Assembly (NCBI GenBank): GCA_030374765.1
Contig: JARGXX010000115.1
Span: 682,001-746,000, forward strand
DNA: 64,000 nt
Reading direction: 5' to 3'
Source: Agarophyton chilense
Lineage: Eukaryota; Rhodophyta; Florideophyceae; Gracilariales; Gracilariaceae
Positions within the stretch are counted from its first letter, which is position 1; each line of letters opens with the position of its first letter. The notes beneath the pieces were generated by a model. That model saw nothing but the letters and a program-made list of their open reading frames with translations. It had not been told where the DNA came from and did no database searches. The translations under genes and the position numbers were made by a program. Positions 1 through 11,060 of this stretch are shown here, in pieces.

Positions 1-2
1 TG

Positions 3-403
3 CAAAACATAGGCGCACACCGGAGCATCAAATGGCTCCCCAAAGACTTCCATCCACCACAAGAATCCATCATCCTTCCCATGATGTTGTACCGTTATAT
101 ACGATTAGCAGAAGGCAACATAGTACAACGCAAAACACGCTGCAACTTTCGAGGAGACCTCATGAAGCCAGGGCTTCATCATGATCCTAAACATACTATT
201 TCATACACGGCAGATAGAAAGACACAACGCATGCTCTCAGCCCTACACGCAGCACTCAACCTTTCCCTCGAGCACTTCGACATCAATTCCGCCTACCTCC
301 ATGAGAAGTACGAATATTCCCGAGCAGTTCATATCAAACAGATTCAAAAGTTCGACTGCACATATCTTCATGATAGCACATATGCACGGCTGATCGGCAA
401 TCT
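3..403 (+). pseudogene. Ty1/copia pol, N-terminal reverse transcriptase segment
   Basis: Frame 3 is open from the window edge and reads as the start of a copia-type reverse transcriptase: a basic stretch ending in RGDLMKPG, then SYTADR, FDINSAYLHEKYEY and RLIGNL. This is the usual order for the copia RT fingers and palm. The frame stops matching exactly after GGCAAT-CT at 403, where the large DNA transposon begins. It resumes at 10385 with a Tyr codon context. The 5' LTR, gag, protease and integrase lie outside the window. RT family is confident; the element is clearly dead because of the two insertions. Confidence 0.85.
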
Positions 404-428
404 CGTCTGTGTTCTCATGATGCTAGTT
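404..428 (+). repeat. Left terminal inverted repeat of the 10 kb transposon
   Basis: Thirteen bases (CGTCTGTGTTCTC) match the reverse complement of 10372-10384 perfectly. After three mismatched bases, ATGCTA matches again, giving an imperfect repeat of about 25 bp. The flanking CT (402-403) is the target duplication. Confidence 0.8.
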
Positions 429-935
429 CAGGCGTCACAAAGAACGAACTAAAATGTATAGAAAACCCATGAATTTTTTCATTGTTGCAGTTCCACATTT
501 TCTCAAAATAACTTCACTCATTCAAAGTTGCTAGTTTTTAGGGAAAATGAACTAGCAAAAACTGCATAATCCGAAGTTTTTGAGAGCCCCCATCAGGTGT
601 AGAAACTAAAACATTGCGCATGTATTTCGAGTTTTCGCTACCTTCACTCATGTTCGCGTAATAGCAATTAAAGCCTGGCAATAGCAATGTGTATCAAAAT
701 AGGAATAGAAATCTGGCACATCGGCGGCACCTAACCAAATTCTTATATGAACACAACGCCGGTGTCAGCTCCCGCACTCCATCTCGACTCCCACCTCATA
801 GTCCTGCATCACGTGATCTGCATGCACCACAACTCTCGCCATATAATTATTACTGCACCCCACGCGCCATAACCTTTACGCCCCCCTGCTTCTTTTCCCT
901 TCTTCCGCGTCAATGCACTCCCCGCATTCTACACC

Positions 936-3900
936 ATGCCTCGCTTCTGCTTCTCCCGTTGCTCCTTGTTCGCCCGCACCACCCCTGCCCTACAGCGCCA
1001 CCAACAAAGGTGCCCTCACCGGCTCTCCTCCACAAAACGCACGCCCCCACCAACCATAACCAGCTTCCCTCCACGCACAAAGCGCCACAAGTCCATTCCT
1101 CAACTGCACGCCCCTCTCACCCCCTCAAACCGCCCCTCCAATAACGTCCTCTTCTCAGATGAAGTCTGCTACCACCACCAGGAACATTCCCTGTCCCTCC
1201 AAACTGCAGACGCAAACCACATCGCTTACAGTCCTCTCTGCTCCGTCTCATTCTCAGCCCCACTCCCTCATCCCCCCCTCACCCCCACAAGTAGAGCAGC
1301 CCGTCCTCAACATCTCCTCGATTGCCACCAACCTCGGCCACCGAAAAGCAAAGGAGCTCATCGCCATCTTCAGCGATCCAAGCTTCTCCAAATCAAGCTT
1401 CCAGCGAACCATCTCCTGCGCCCGCCAATGAATCGAGCTCCAGGAAAACCTCTGTAAGCACCGCATCCGTTCCTTCGGCTTCGTCCCACACTCCATCAAC
1501 GACACTCTCAACTGCTTCTCCGCAACCGTCTACCTCAAAAACCCAATAGATGTCCTCAATCATCAGCTCTCCCTCGCACATCACCACAACACCTTCTTCC
1601 GCCCCATCGCCCGAAAGTTCCAATTCGGTTCCCCCGCCTTCGCTCACTCCATGGCCGCCGCTCTGGGGCATAAGGCCTTCCCCGCACTCAAATCCGCCAT
1701 CATGCAGTCCAAGAACGACAAGATCATATGGCACTGCTCCCACACAACCGGAATGGACTCCTTCATCGGTTTCATCCAGCTCTACTCGAACAAGTCCTTC
1801 ACCTCCCTCAAAGCCTTCTCCGTCACCCTTTGCCGCGTCCACATCACCCTCCTTAACTTCTCAGACTCTTTCAGACGAAAAAGAATCTCTCAAAACCTCA
1901 CCCTCGTCGGGGACCTCCTAACCTTTTTCCAACCCACTGCATCTGCCCCCGAAGCGGACGCTATCCTCCGCTCGTCCGCGGATATCCATCGCGAAACAAG
2001 AATGGAACTCACACAAGCCGCAATCAAAACTATCCTCCAGCCCCTTCTCTCTTCCGATCTCCTCGGCTACCCCTTCAGCGACGCTCACAAAGTCCTTCGC
2101 CAATGTCACCCGTTCTCGCAAGCTATTGCACAGACATCCCAGAGGCAAAGAACATCCTCGCCATCTCCCACGGAACACGCCCCAGGAGACCATGCCACCG
2201 ATGTCTCCTCACTCGCTCCCTCCTCTACGAACCCTCTCACAACGCTCCTTTCTACACCCCCCCATCACACCTCCAACATTCGAAAGCTGCACTCTTCTCT
2301 CCTCCATGACTCTGAACAGGCGCATCACTCCCGAAAACAAATAGTCGCTCGCACCGAGAAAGAGGAAGCACTCACAGCCCTCCAAGAAGTATCCCTCGCA
2401 AAATACAGCTCCATTCTCGAATCCTACTCTCTCCACACCATTTCCAAAGAGCTCACCCCCTACAGGATCTTCTCATTTGAATTCCTCCACAACTTTCACC
2501 TCGGATTCTCCAAGGTCATCCAACCCACAGCCATCGAAAGGCTCAAGTCCGAATCTCTCTTCACCAACATCGGCCCCTCCAACGCCTCCAGCTCCTTCAT
2601 TTCCAATGGCACCTCCATACTCAACAACTCAAACTTCATTCTCGCTTCGATCGAAGCTCACTCCCCCGCCCAAGGCCTCCGCATCAACATCTCCACCTCT
2701 GACAGCGCTCGTATCCTAAACGGATTCTTCAGTCCAGAAGGCATACGCGACAAGCTCGAAGCCAAAGACTATCGCGCTCTTGACATGGTCTTCCGCTTCA
2801 TCGGCAGCTTCTTTGACCGATGCTGCAACGAAGTACAAACCGCCCCGATCAACACCGTCCTCACCAAATAGAACGACCTCCTCCTCATGTCCTTGCGCTA
2901 CAAAATCATCCCAGAATGGACAGGAGATACACTCTCAACACTAGAGGACCACATTCACTCCTTCAAACTCGCAGCAGTCACCACTCTCGGCCCTCACCAC
3001 ACCTCCAACATCCGTTCCCTCAAGTTCCACCTCCTCGATCACATTGTCGAAGACATTCGAAAATACGGCGGCCTCCACTTCAACGATGCTGGAATCTACG
3101 AACACGCCCACATCCTCTTCGAAGCACATTACAGCCACACCTCCAAGCTACGAGCCGCCGCCTGTACCGAAACCATCCGTGCAGTCGACCGGTCGCACGC
3201 ACTCCTGCACTGGAAACCCATACCCTGTCACCCTACCCTCTCCTTCTTCTCCTTCTAAACTCTTCTCACACCTCGTCAGCTCTTCTTTGTCCGTGACGGC
3301 AGAACCGTACCACTCTCAGACCTCATGACCGCATACAGGCTCCTCCACCTTAACCCCCTCTCCAACCCATCCTCTCTCAAAGACCTCTTCTCTTCAGACA
3401 CCATTTCCACCCTCTCACAAATAAGAACCACTGCACTCCCGTCCTTCATCACCCTCTCCCTCAAAACACTTTCCCTTCACGGGCACCACCCCGACATCCG
3501 TGTCTTCCATCTTACCGTAGTCAAGTCCACGTACATCGTCGGTGGATACATCCCGCATTGCAGGATTGCCGCCACGAACAAAACGAAATCGTACAGGAAG
3601 ATCTCTCCATCCCAGTCATTAAACGCATCTTCGCCGCTCCCTCCTTCGGTCCCTTCAAGTCTCCAAAGTTCTCACACGTCATCATCGCCGGCAAAACCTC
3701 CCCCACCTCTTTCCTCACCATCTGGGTGTGCAAACTCAACTCCCTCATTCGACTCCCATCAACAAACACACCCAACACCTCCACCGACCTCGCATACGTT
3801 CAGTTCTTGGAGGTTGTCCCCCCAAGGAACAGCATTGTCCAAACCCTCAACTGCATCTCCCTTCGCTGGGCCACGGACGACGAACACAACCACACAGTGC

Positions 3901-4010
3901 ACCCAGTACCCATCTCTTCAGCCTCAATTTGTGAAAACGTCTCCCGTTGGCACGGTCTCATCCCTTTTTCCTCCATTCTCGGCCCCGGGCATGTCTTCCG
4001 CGAAAACTAA
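936..4010 (+). pseudogene. Plavaka/CMC-like transposase, multiply broken
   Basis: A ~1,000-codon coding region can be followed through several frames. From ATG 936 (frame 3) it starts with a CX3C...HX3C zinc-finger-like motif ending in LQRHQQRC. It then shifts to frame 1 near 1150 (TGA at 1429). At about 2100-2310 it is in frame 3, with YCTDIPEAKN and PCHRCL, like the conserved DIPEAK/CxRC block of Plavaka-type transposases. It returns to frame 1 (TAG 2869, TAA 3256), with LKFHLLDHIVEDI and LHFNDAGIYE. Frame 3 (3558-4010) ends with LRWATDDEHNHTVHPV and GLIPFSSILGPGHV. At least three stops and four frameshifts make it inactive. The family call is by motif memory; it could be another CMC or KDZ lineage. 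Confidence 0.65.
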
Positions 4011-4244
4011 CCAGCTCTCCCTTTCCCACAACGCCTCGATTGGCCCTTTAACCGTTTATACCTTAACCGTTTCTATCGGGTCCCATGTGTAAAACCATTC
4101 ATTAAACCGTCGCCTTAGTTCACGTCTCCTAATACTCCTTGTTTCGCACCCACCCTTCCCACTTCTTCTTCCATTGGCTTCTCCACTTCGCTCCCACTCA
4201 CTCTCTGCAAACGATTGAAATAAGAATCTTACGGTTTGCGGGCT

Positions 4245-5526
4245 TCAACGTAGCAATCCAGTAAGGTAGATCTCCCTGGATGAAGGCATCCAAATTCCCA
4301 CCGTCGCAACCCTCTCCCAATTTCTTGCCACCCTCTTCCCTTCCCCCGCAAGAAACCCATAGTGCTCAAACTCCACACCAATCCTCTCCCTTACTACATC
4401 CGAAGCCATCCCCAAAATCCCCTCCACTGGAAGCAGTAAAAACGTACCGTATGACATAGAAAACAATAATTGCCTCTGGCCTCCGCGTCCAACGACCCTG
4501 TCCATCGCCGCCATAACGGAAGCAATCCACGCATCCAGCCTTGCAAGATGCATCACCGTCCCATCCATGTACTGATTCTCCCCATTATTTTCCATTCTAA
4601 CATCTTACCCCATAAACGCCTCCAGCACTTCCACCGCAACTCCATTCCTAAATTAAAAATCTCCATCATTAAATCTTCTGAACTTCGGAAGAGCCTTCGA
4701 CCTTGAATATAGCAGATCTTCAATCCGACGCATACGCCATGCCGATAGCCTTCTTGTTCCACCCTCATCCCACATCCAAAAAATATCTCGCGCCTCTTTT
4801 ATCTACTTCTTCAACTCCATTCCGAGCTCCGTGTCCTCCTTCAACTTCACACTCCGCGCAATCAAATCATAACCGAGCGGCCAAAAGAGTCGCTCACGTG
4901 CACCCCGCATTCGTATTCCTACCACATCACTCAGCGTCTGTCTAATCTGCTGTCTCAAACAAATATCCTCACTCACCTCCTCAACACACTTCTCCTTCCT
5001 CCCCGCAGTCATTATGGACTCCCACCCTTTCTCTTCCACCTCCGTGCCCACAACATAATTCAGCAACGAATCGCTTCCCCCCTTGAAATGACGGCGTGTA
5101 AGCCCTCATCTCTGTCGCCATCTGAAACGGACAATTCGGTACTATCTCGTTTGGCCCTACCACAAAGATACTCTCTTCGTTTTGCGCTCCCACCGTCTCA
5201 TTTCGATTCATCCGATTACTTGCAACCACCTTGGTCTTCAGGCAGAGCTCTTACGTCTCCAGCTTTGCATCATGTAGAATCTTTTCATAGACTTACCGTG
5301 AAAACCCATAGAAGCTCTCCTGTACTCCAATGTCATACTTATGTCGCTTCGACACCTCCCCCAATCCACGCCCTTTCCCTCCCCTTTTCAGAGTGTAAAA
5401 CTCTTCCCTAAAGCTTTCCACGAACACATTCTGTCCTCTTACCTCCCCCCTCAAGCGATCCACTTCCTTCTGCGTCAACTTCAGAGTCACTGTCACACTA
5501 TCTCCGCAATCATTGCATCTGCACAT
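4245..5526 (-). pseudogene. Unrecognised gene remnant on the minus strand of the 10 kb transposon
   Basis: Protein-like minus-strand sequence runs through 5526-4981, 5066-4803 and 4595-4245 with stops and frame changes. The first part begins with a CxC..C-type Cys cluster (CRCNDC). It continues as a charged segment that could be coiled coil (LKLTQKEVDRLRGEV) and a stretch with FYTLKR and CPFQMATEMRAYTPSFQGG. Later parts contain LSDVVGIRMRGARERLFW and a 116-codon frame with MASDVVRERIGVEFEHY. It converges on the transposase gene. No family was recognised. It is probably an accessory gene of the transposon, but that is inference from position only. Confidence 0.4.
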
Positions 5527-5685
5527 GTCCCAACGAGAGTACTCTCTTTCTCAACCGGGTCAGTAGCTTTCCCTACCTCTTTTACACTATCACAGCGAAT
5601 TCTAGAAGTTCTCCCCTTCCGACCACTTCCACGTCCTCCCCCCACTGTACCAATGCTCACAACTTTCATGAACGTTTTGAGTTGA

Positions 5686-5728
5686 AGGGAAGATGTGACC
5701 ATCCACACCAATTCACTCCGTAGTTTAC
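5686..5728 (+). repeat. Dispersed direct repeat, copy 1
   Basis: About 40 bp including GTGACCATCCACACCAATTC, recurring with few differences at 8163-8205. It overlaps the 3' end of the minus-strand remnant at 5690-6640. Confidence 0.7.
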
Positions 5729-6640
5729 TACCGAAGTAAAAAGCAGCATGACGGCACCGCAAGAAAACATGGCGGCATCGCCACGATCAAGAAGTCCAAT
5801 ATAAGCGCCATCAGTCTCGACACAATACGGAATGAAGGCAGAGGAGCATTAAAAATGGTGAGACCGAACGAGCAATGAAATGATAGCGGCTTGCCTTGCT
5901 TTGAAGTGGGTAGGGCCAAGAAAGGCCACGGCCGGACCAGCATACTCTGCTTGTTCATTACACCAAACGCCGCAGTAAAACATGTGAACCGCCAGAGAGT
6001 AGATAAGGCCAAGTTTTGAGGACTTGAAGTCGCATTCATTGGCTCGGAGTTTTGCAAAGTACTGGAAGAGGGAGACGTTTGAATCAGGACCTTGCAGTGA
6101 CACAGGGGGTCCACTGATACACGAGGTTTTTACGAAGCACAAGGTCGGCAAACGAAGCGGAATATATTGGGTTTCGAGCCAAGTGTACTTGATAAGGAGG
6201 AATCGGGTGGAAAGCCACAGTTGATGACGATGTATTTAGAGGGCGTTTTCGGGAGGCAACGAAGTGATGAAATGCTTTTCTACTGCATCGGGAACAACGT
6301 GGGGGACGGAATAGGTACAAGTGCTATACAAAACGGGCTCAGTGGGGGAAACGAAAACTTCAAGCGTGAGGGTGGTGGCAGTGGTAGCGCTAGGAATGTT
6401 AGATGCGGGCTGGTAGCGGGCGACGAACAAAACACGCACGGCATCAAAGATTGAGAGGGTGTTGGGAAGCTGCAGAGTGGTTCGCAAGTAGCCCCGAGAA
6501 TGCGTAGGGTGTGCAAAACTCGGGGGAAACAGCGCGACATCATGGACAAGCTCGACGGAAGAAGGTGGCGAAAAGCAAGAAAGCAGGCGACGAGGGAAAA
6601 AGAGTAGTTTTAGTGAATGATTAACAATGGTGAGTGGCAC
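5690..6640 (-). pseudogene. Unrecognised minus-strand gene remnant in the 10 kb transposon
   Basis: A single minus-strand frame can be read from 6640 to about 5690 with two stops (6236-6238 and 5849-5851). It contains a Thr-rich beta-type segment (ATTATTLTLEVFVSP), then VSLFQYFAKLRANECDFKSS, AVHMFYCGVWCNEQAEYAGP and a tail with GAYIGLLDRGDAAMFSCGAV. The codon pattern and length (about 315 codons) suggest a real former gene rather than a shadow. The last codons fall in a repeat that recurs at 8163. No family was assigned. Confidence 0.4.
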
Positions 6641-7240
6641 AAGAAGCAGGGAGCATGAGGTCCACAGTGGAAATGAAAGCGTGGGAGTCTTTGGTGACTA
6701 GCGACCACGCGGGGCACGCTTGCAGAGCGCACGTAGCCCCTTTTGGCCATGAAGGACCAAAAAAAGAGCGCTTGCGTGCAGCTCTTTCAAAAGTGAACCG
6801 ATGCCCAGTATCAAAGCGTACGCCCACGACTCTCTGTGCACGTCCAAAACACCCGGCGGCCGCAACGCCTCCACTCGTTACGCGCTCCCTTAACGTCCAA
6901 CCTCTTCGCCGCCCCCACCATTCGTTCTTTCCCCACGGTCGCCACGCCCCCCTACCCCAACGCTTACAACCCCTTAGCCCAACAAAACGGTGCCACATCC
7001 TCTTTTTCTGCTTGCTACTGCTTGCTACCGCCTTGTCCTGCTGCTACCTTCAGTTTAACCCTGCTCAAACCATCACTACCCCCCCTACCAACCACATCTC
7101 TCTCCTTCCTCGGCCCCATCACCTCTCTGTTCCCCAACCTTAGTCATCCTTAAGCCTGGGCCTCTTCCAGCTAGCGAAAAGCGCCATTCGAGGGGGCTGG
7201 CCTCATTGGAGATCGAGATGTTGTATTGTTTCACGGGTAA
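6641..7240. other. No gene supported (CT-rich stretch inside the 10 kb transposon)
   Basis: The plus strand from about 6840 to 7140 is strongly C/T-rich. Reading frames across it on both strands are low-complexity Pro/Ser/Arg sequence without motifs. A minus-strand frame (6998-6621) could be an upstream part of the remnant at 5690-6640, but no feature ties them together. Confidence 0.4.
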
Positions 7241-7639
7241 ATCGGTTCCCTTGCTGACATAGGCCCGAATAGAGCTGCGAAACTAAAATCCGTGGCCATA
7301 GGAGAGAACGACGAAGAAGAATTTGATGACCTTGACGATGTGACGTACGGAAAGGTTACGAAGTCAAATTGGGGGGCAGTACGAGTCTCTTCTAATGTTT
7401 CACAGCTAACTCTTGGGGGACAAAAGATCAGTAATGCATACCTTGCTGCGATCCTGAAAGCTAAAGACCCCACTCAACTATCGCAGAGCTATTAAATTAT
7501 TCTTGGGGATATACAAATGCTTGCAGAAGTTCAGAAAGATGCAGGAAACAACTTCAAATTCACAAATGATGTTGCTCACATGTTTCAGCACATATCTCTT
7601 CTAGGAAGCTTTTACGAGTCACTCCAACCCCAGAACTAG
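7241..7639 (+). pseudogene. Short acidic gene remnant, function unknown
   Basis: Frame 2 is open from after the TAA at 7238 to the TAG at 7637, with one internal TAA at 7493. It reads as protein-like throughout. A basic start (GPNRAAKLKSV) is followed by an acidic run (ENDEEEFDDLDDVTYGK) and SQLTLGGQKISNAYLAAIL. Past the stop comes a helical segment (DIQMLAEVQKDAGNN, then DVAHMFQHISLLGSFYESL). No start codon is obvious and no family was recognised. It lies inside the 10 kb transposon and may be an exon or fragment of an accessory gene. Confidence 0.4.
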
Positions 7640-8139
7640 CTTTGACGAAGCACGACACAAAACAAAGAAAACTCCTTGAAAAATCTAGTGCTTCTCAAAA
7701 GGCTCCTCTACTTGTTCTCTGTTCACCTTCCTTTGATCTCAGCAAATTTACCTCAGAAACAGCACCACCTCCCATTTCAGACCTGGTTCTTTTTATTTTA
7801 CGCGTACTTTTTTCTGCTCTTGACCATTCTCGGGGCAAAATCAGTTGCATGTTAAAAGTTATACACTGGCAAAAGGCGTCATATGAAGCCCAACTGTGCA
7901 AGAAACAAGAAAAACGTTCACCAGATGCTGTTCTCCCATTTCTTCGATTTCTGCTCTAAGCTAATATCCAAGTCTGCAATAAATCCAGAACGCAGCCGGG
8001 TATCTTCAAAGATTGCTTTGAGCAAATGTTCGTCATCTGTTCTAATGATCAACCGGTTATAATTTCCAGCTCGAAATGATATAAATATGTCTGCCATACG
8101 AGCGCTAAGAACTACGCGGATCGTTTCCAGCTTCTGCAC

Positions 8140-8178
8140 GGTCACATCTTCCCTTAAAGTTTAAGGGAATATGTGACC
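8140..8178. repeat. 39-bp imperfect palindrome
   Basis: The left arm GGTCACATCTTCCCTTAAA (8140-8158) is the reverse complement, with one mismatch, of TTTAAGGGAATATGTGACC (8160-8178). They are separated by one base. The right arm is the start of the dispersed repeat also present at 5686. The structure looks like two copies of one sequence joined head to head. Confidence 0.75.
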
Positions 8179-8205
8179 ATCCACACCAATTCACTCCGTT
8201 CTTTA
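8163..8205 (+). repeat. Dispersed direct repeat, copy 2
   Basis: Near-identical to 5686-5728, in the same orientation, sharing GTGACCATCCACACCAATTC and CACTCCGT. The left portion forms one arm of the palindrome at 8140-8178. Confidence 0.7.
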
Positions 8206-8919
8206 CTATCACGTGATTTGAGATGTCGTGCTTATCGATTCGGGAAAGTACAAAGCGAGTAGACGAAGCCCTACTCCTCATCGGCTTGAATTACCGCTCA
8301 GCGGTAATATTACTTCTTCGGCACCAAACACTTGGAGTGAGGCCGTTCTTATCCAATCATTTTCATACAGCAGCCAATCATTTGGTGATCTGGATCTCGA
8401 TTTCTGATTTCAAAATTGGGCAGCTTTTGAAGCTAACGTTCTGTTCATCTTGGTAGTCTGCATCACGAGGCTTCTCTGAAAAACCGTTGTGCGGGTTTCA
8501 TAAGACTGTGTTATTGTTCGAGAGTACAGTTCTCGAATCAGATTTGTTAAATGCTAACGCGATACATGATGCTCAAACTTCGCGAAGCTGGACTTCTGCT
8601 GGCCGTGAGGATACTTTTGTGCCTACTGTGCAGAGCTCATCGACAACTATCATATCTCCACTTGTGCCAGCAACCATTACCTCACTTCGTTACGAAAAAG
8701 CCCCGCCTCTTAAGCACACGATTTCAGTAGGAACTGGGCATTTTCAGGGCTCTGATCTATCATCTACTACTCTTAGTGAGAAAGCACTGGACTTATTTCA
8801 GCCTTTGTGTAGTGATTCATCTTGCGCATTGAGTGCCTCATCAACTCGTTAGATTTTAGAGAAGAATGGGGAAAAGGTACGCAAGTACAGAGCCAGATAC
8901 ATAGATAAAGATAATCGAA

Positions 8920-10065
8920 ATGCCAGGAAACGTTAAAGGCTGCGTAAATCCCAGGAACGAGACTACATGTGCCGATGGGGACTACATGTCGCCCATGAAA
9001 AACGAGGTCCTCATTCAAAACTACTTGGAGGTCGAAAAGGATCTCATAGAACTCTCTCGCGAGGTGTCATCGGCGAAGCTCGGCAAGCGCGACATTGGAA
9101 ACGAGCGATTGAAACCGACGCCGAACGGACGAGTAGCTGGGGATCACGACGTGTTCATCAAATAGTTCTTTGTGGACGCTGGATCGTTTCCCCGGTTTGT
9201 ATCGCAGAAGCTCCAGTTAACCAACATGCTGGTAGGTCTGGAGATATTGGATGAGGCAATGCCTGCCATTCTTTTGTTGCAGATCGGCAACCTGCAGATT
9301 GATATTGCTAACCATCCGGACATGGCGCACACCCCAACGTCATTGACCGAAGTCTTGTTGCAACACCTCTTTCAGAAGACGCACCCCCCGTCTGTACTAT
9401 CACACCGAATCAGTCACTGAGGAGCTGCATGACCTGGTCGGGAAGGAGAATGGGTGTCTTGTGCCGCTGGACACGGTTGAGCGTTTTATGAGGGAGATGA
9501 GGGCGATGAAGGAATGTGATAGCCATCTGGAGGGACGTGTTATGCGAGAGTTGAAAGTGGTGAGGGAGCAAGGACGGAAATAGGAGCAGAATATGATGTA
9601 GGAAACCAAGGAGGTGAGGGAGAGAGAGCGCCAGTTGGAGGGCCGTGTTTTGCAGCTGGAGGGGGGGCTTTGAAAAGACTTCAGAGGTACAAGGGGCGTG
9701 AAAGGGGGAGGAAAGAGGAAGACGAGATTGCGATGGAGTCTTTTTAACGAACGGTCGAAGGGCCGAAGGCGGATGAGGGGAATGAAGAGAGGGTGGAGAA
9801 TATGAGGGTGATAACTGCTGTAGATCTGGGACAGAGATTGAGAAGGAAGATTGAAAATGAAGGGAAGGGCAAGAGGGTATTGGAGAGTGTTCTGGAGGAG
9901 GAGGAGGAGGTTGGGGCGATGGGGCGTTTGGGAGATGGGAAGAATGAGTGCGGAGGCGGAGAAGACTCAGTGAACCGAGGTAAGCGGTGGGAGGGGGTAG
10001 AGAGTGTACACCGGGAGTTTTATGCGATGTTGTTTCCGGTGAAGCAATGGCCGGATACCAAATGA
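8920..10065 (+). pseudogene. Coiled-coil gene remnant near the right end of the 10 kb transposon
   Basis: Frame 1 from ATG 8920 reads through a stop at 9163 to about 9385 (NEVLIQNYLEVEKDLIELSREV, then LQLTNMLVGLEILDEAMPAILLLQIGN). A frameshift in the C run at 9382-9388 moves the reading to frame 2 (VTEELHDLVGKENG, then FMREMRAMKECDSHLEGR) until a stop near 9583. Frame 1 from 9793 to 10065 is again highly charged (RRKIENEGKGKRVLESVLEE). The composition suggests long helices or coiled coil. No family was recognised. It is the gene next to the right terminal repeat and may be a second transposon-encoded protein. Confidence 0.45.
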
Positions 10066-10359
10066 GTTCTGGGTTCCGATGTGGGGGAAGGCAGTTAATT
10101 AAGTAAATGTGTTTCGACAAAGAATTGGTTGCTCACCGGTGATGCTGGTGACGTTCGTGAATGTGAAACTAGAGAGGAAAGGAAGGAAACATTAAGCTAT
10201 CATCAAACTGCGACTAGCACTGTGGGTTCTAGGGGGAGTCGAAACGAAATTTCCAAAAAACTAAAAATTTTACAGTGCAACTGGTGTGAACTGGCGCGAA
10301 CTGCAAATTCACTAAAATTTTCAGGTGTTTGCGCTCCAACATAGCTATCTAGCACACTA

Positions 10360-10384
10360 AAATAGCATTTCGAGAACACAGACG
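10360..10384 (-). repeat. Right terminal inverted repeat of the 10 kb transposon
   Basis: The reverse complement starts CGTCTGTGTTCTC, identical over 13 bases to the left end at 404. The following CT at 10385-10386 is the second copy of the target dinucleotide. Confidence 0.8.
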
Positions 10385-10443
10385 CTATACAGTTCTCCAC
10401 CTGCAGCGTTCTACTACAACGACGGCTTGAAACGCTACCTCAC
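10385..10443 (+). pseudogene. Ty1/copia RT, short middle segment
   Basis: After the transposon, the copia frame resumes as LYSSPPAAFYYNDGLKRYL. This continues RLIGNL from 403 and is interrupted again at 10444 by a solo LTR. This 59-bp island is the link that proves both insertions lie in one reverse transcriptase gene. Confidence 0.85.
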
Positions 10444-11060
10444 TGTAGTATCCGCTTCAAGGAGAGAGCAGACACCTGCGACAATGTTCGGGACTGCCGA
10501 ATGGGTGCTTGCGGCTAAGGGGAAGTTGTTGTAGATCAAAACACTAGCGAGCTAAAATGGGGGTTGTAAGGCCCCACTCGCCAATGAAGGTGGTTGGTAC
10601 TATTGAACGTAGAACTACTTGTGGTAGCTTGTCCGGATCTCCGGTTAAGGAATCCTGAAGAAGTAACAAGTGAGTTGGGAACCTGTTTTTTGTCTCCTTT
10701 ACTTTGGAGTTGGTGCTCCCTTCTGTGCCTTAAGTACAGGGCACAGGGGTGAGCCCCGCACATAATAATATCTAGACATAAACTTGGTTAGCCGATTGAC
10801 CCCTCTACAGTACTGGATAATGGTTGCCCCGTGACCACTCACTACAGTATATGCGCCGTGGCCAATCCGGTATTTCCCTACAAAGGGTCGAATCGGACGC
10901 GCCGTAGCAGACCGATGTCCCACGTGTATCATACCACCTCACGGACCATCTGCCGGGTGCCGCTTCATAACTTCATCCTAACCGTTGCACTCACTTATGA
11001 GTATCATTATACTTAGCCAAAAAAACTTCCATCGGCCTTCCGACAGTGCAGAATACTACA
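10444..11060 (-). repeat. Solo LTR, related to the LTR of gypsy element A
   Basis: The 617-bp block begins TGTAGTATCC and ends GAATACTACA. Read on the minus strand it follows the LTR of element A (35246-35911) from end to end. Shared blocks include GTCGCAGGTGTCTGCTCTCT, the reverse of CTCCGGTTAAGGAATCC, and the CTCACTTATGAG region near the other end. The flanks are CTCAC (10439-10443) and CTCAT (11061-11065), a 5-bp target duplication with one change. No internal retroelement sequence remains, so it is a solo LTR formed by recombination. Confidence 0.85.

Larger units (their letters stand above)
7640..8919. other. Transposon interior with short frames only
   Basis: Plus-strand frames at 7642-7959, 8223-8456 and 8487-8852 and a minus-strand frame at 8145-7918 show no motif that supports a gene. 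The 121-codon Ser/Thr-rich frame at 8487-8852 is the longest. The stretch also holds the second copy of the dispersed repeat and a 39-bp palindrome, annotated separately. Confidence 0.35.
404..10384 (+). mobile_element. ~10 kb DNA transposon, CMC/Plavaka-like, inserted in copia RT
   Basis: The two ends are inverted copies: CGTCTGTGTTCTC at 404-416 and its exact reverse complement at 10372-10384. A second matching block (ATGCTA) lies just inside each end. The dinucleotide CT occurs at 402-403 and again at 10385-10386. Deleting the element with one CT rejoins the host copia frame exactly (RLIGNL into LYSSPPAAFYYNDGLKRYL), which fixes the boundaries to the base. Inside are a decayed transposase (936-4010, plus), minus-strand gene remnants at 4245-5526 and 5690-6640, and plus-strand remnants at 7241-7639 and 8920-10065. 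A 2-bp duplication fits CMC-type elements. The superfamily assignment is inference from the transposase. Confidence 0.8.

Noticed and set aside
1393-1842. Long minus-strand frame opposite the transposase (149 codons)
   Set aside because: Gly/Glu/Val-rich antisense shadow of the C/T-rich transposase coding strand.
5690-6640. Resemblance of the Thr-rich beta segment to small RNA virus capsid proteins
   Set aside because: Only one short stretch is reminiscent and no other capsid landmark was seen; left as an unrecognised remnant.
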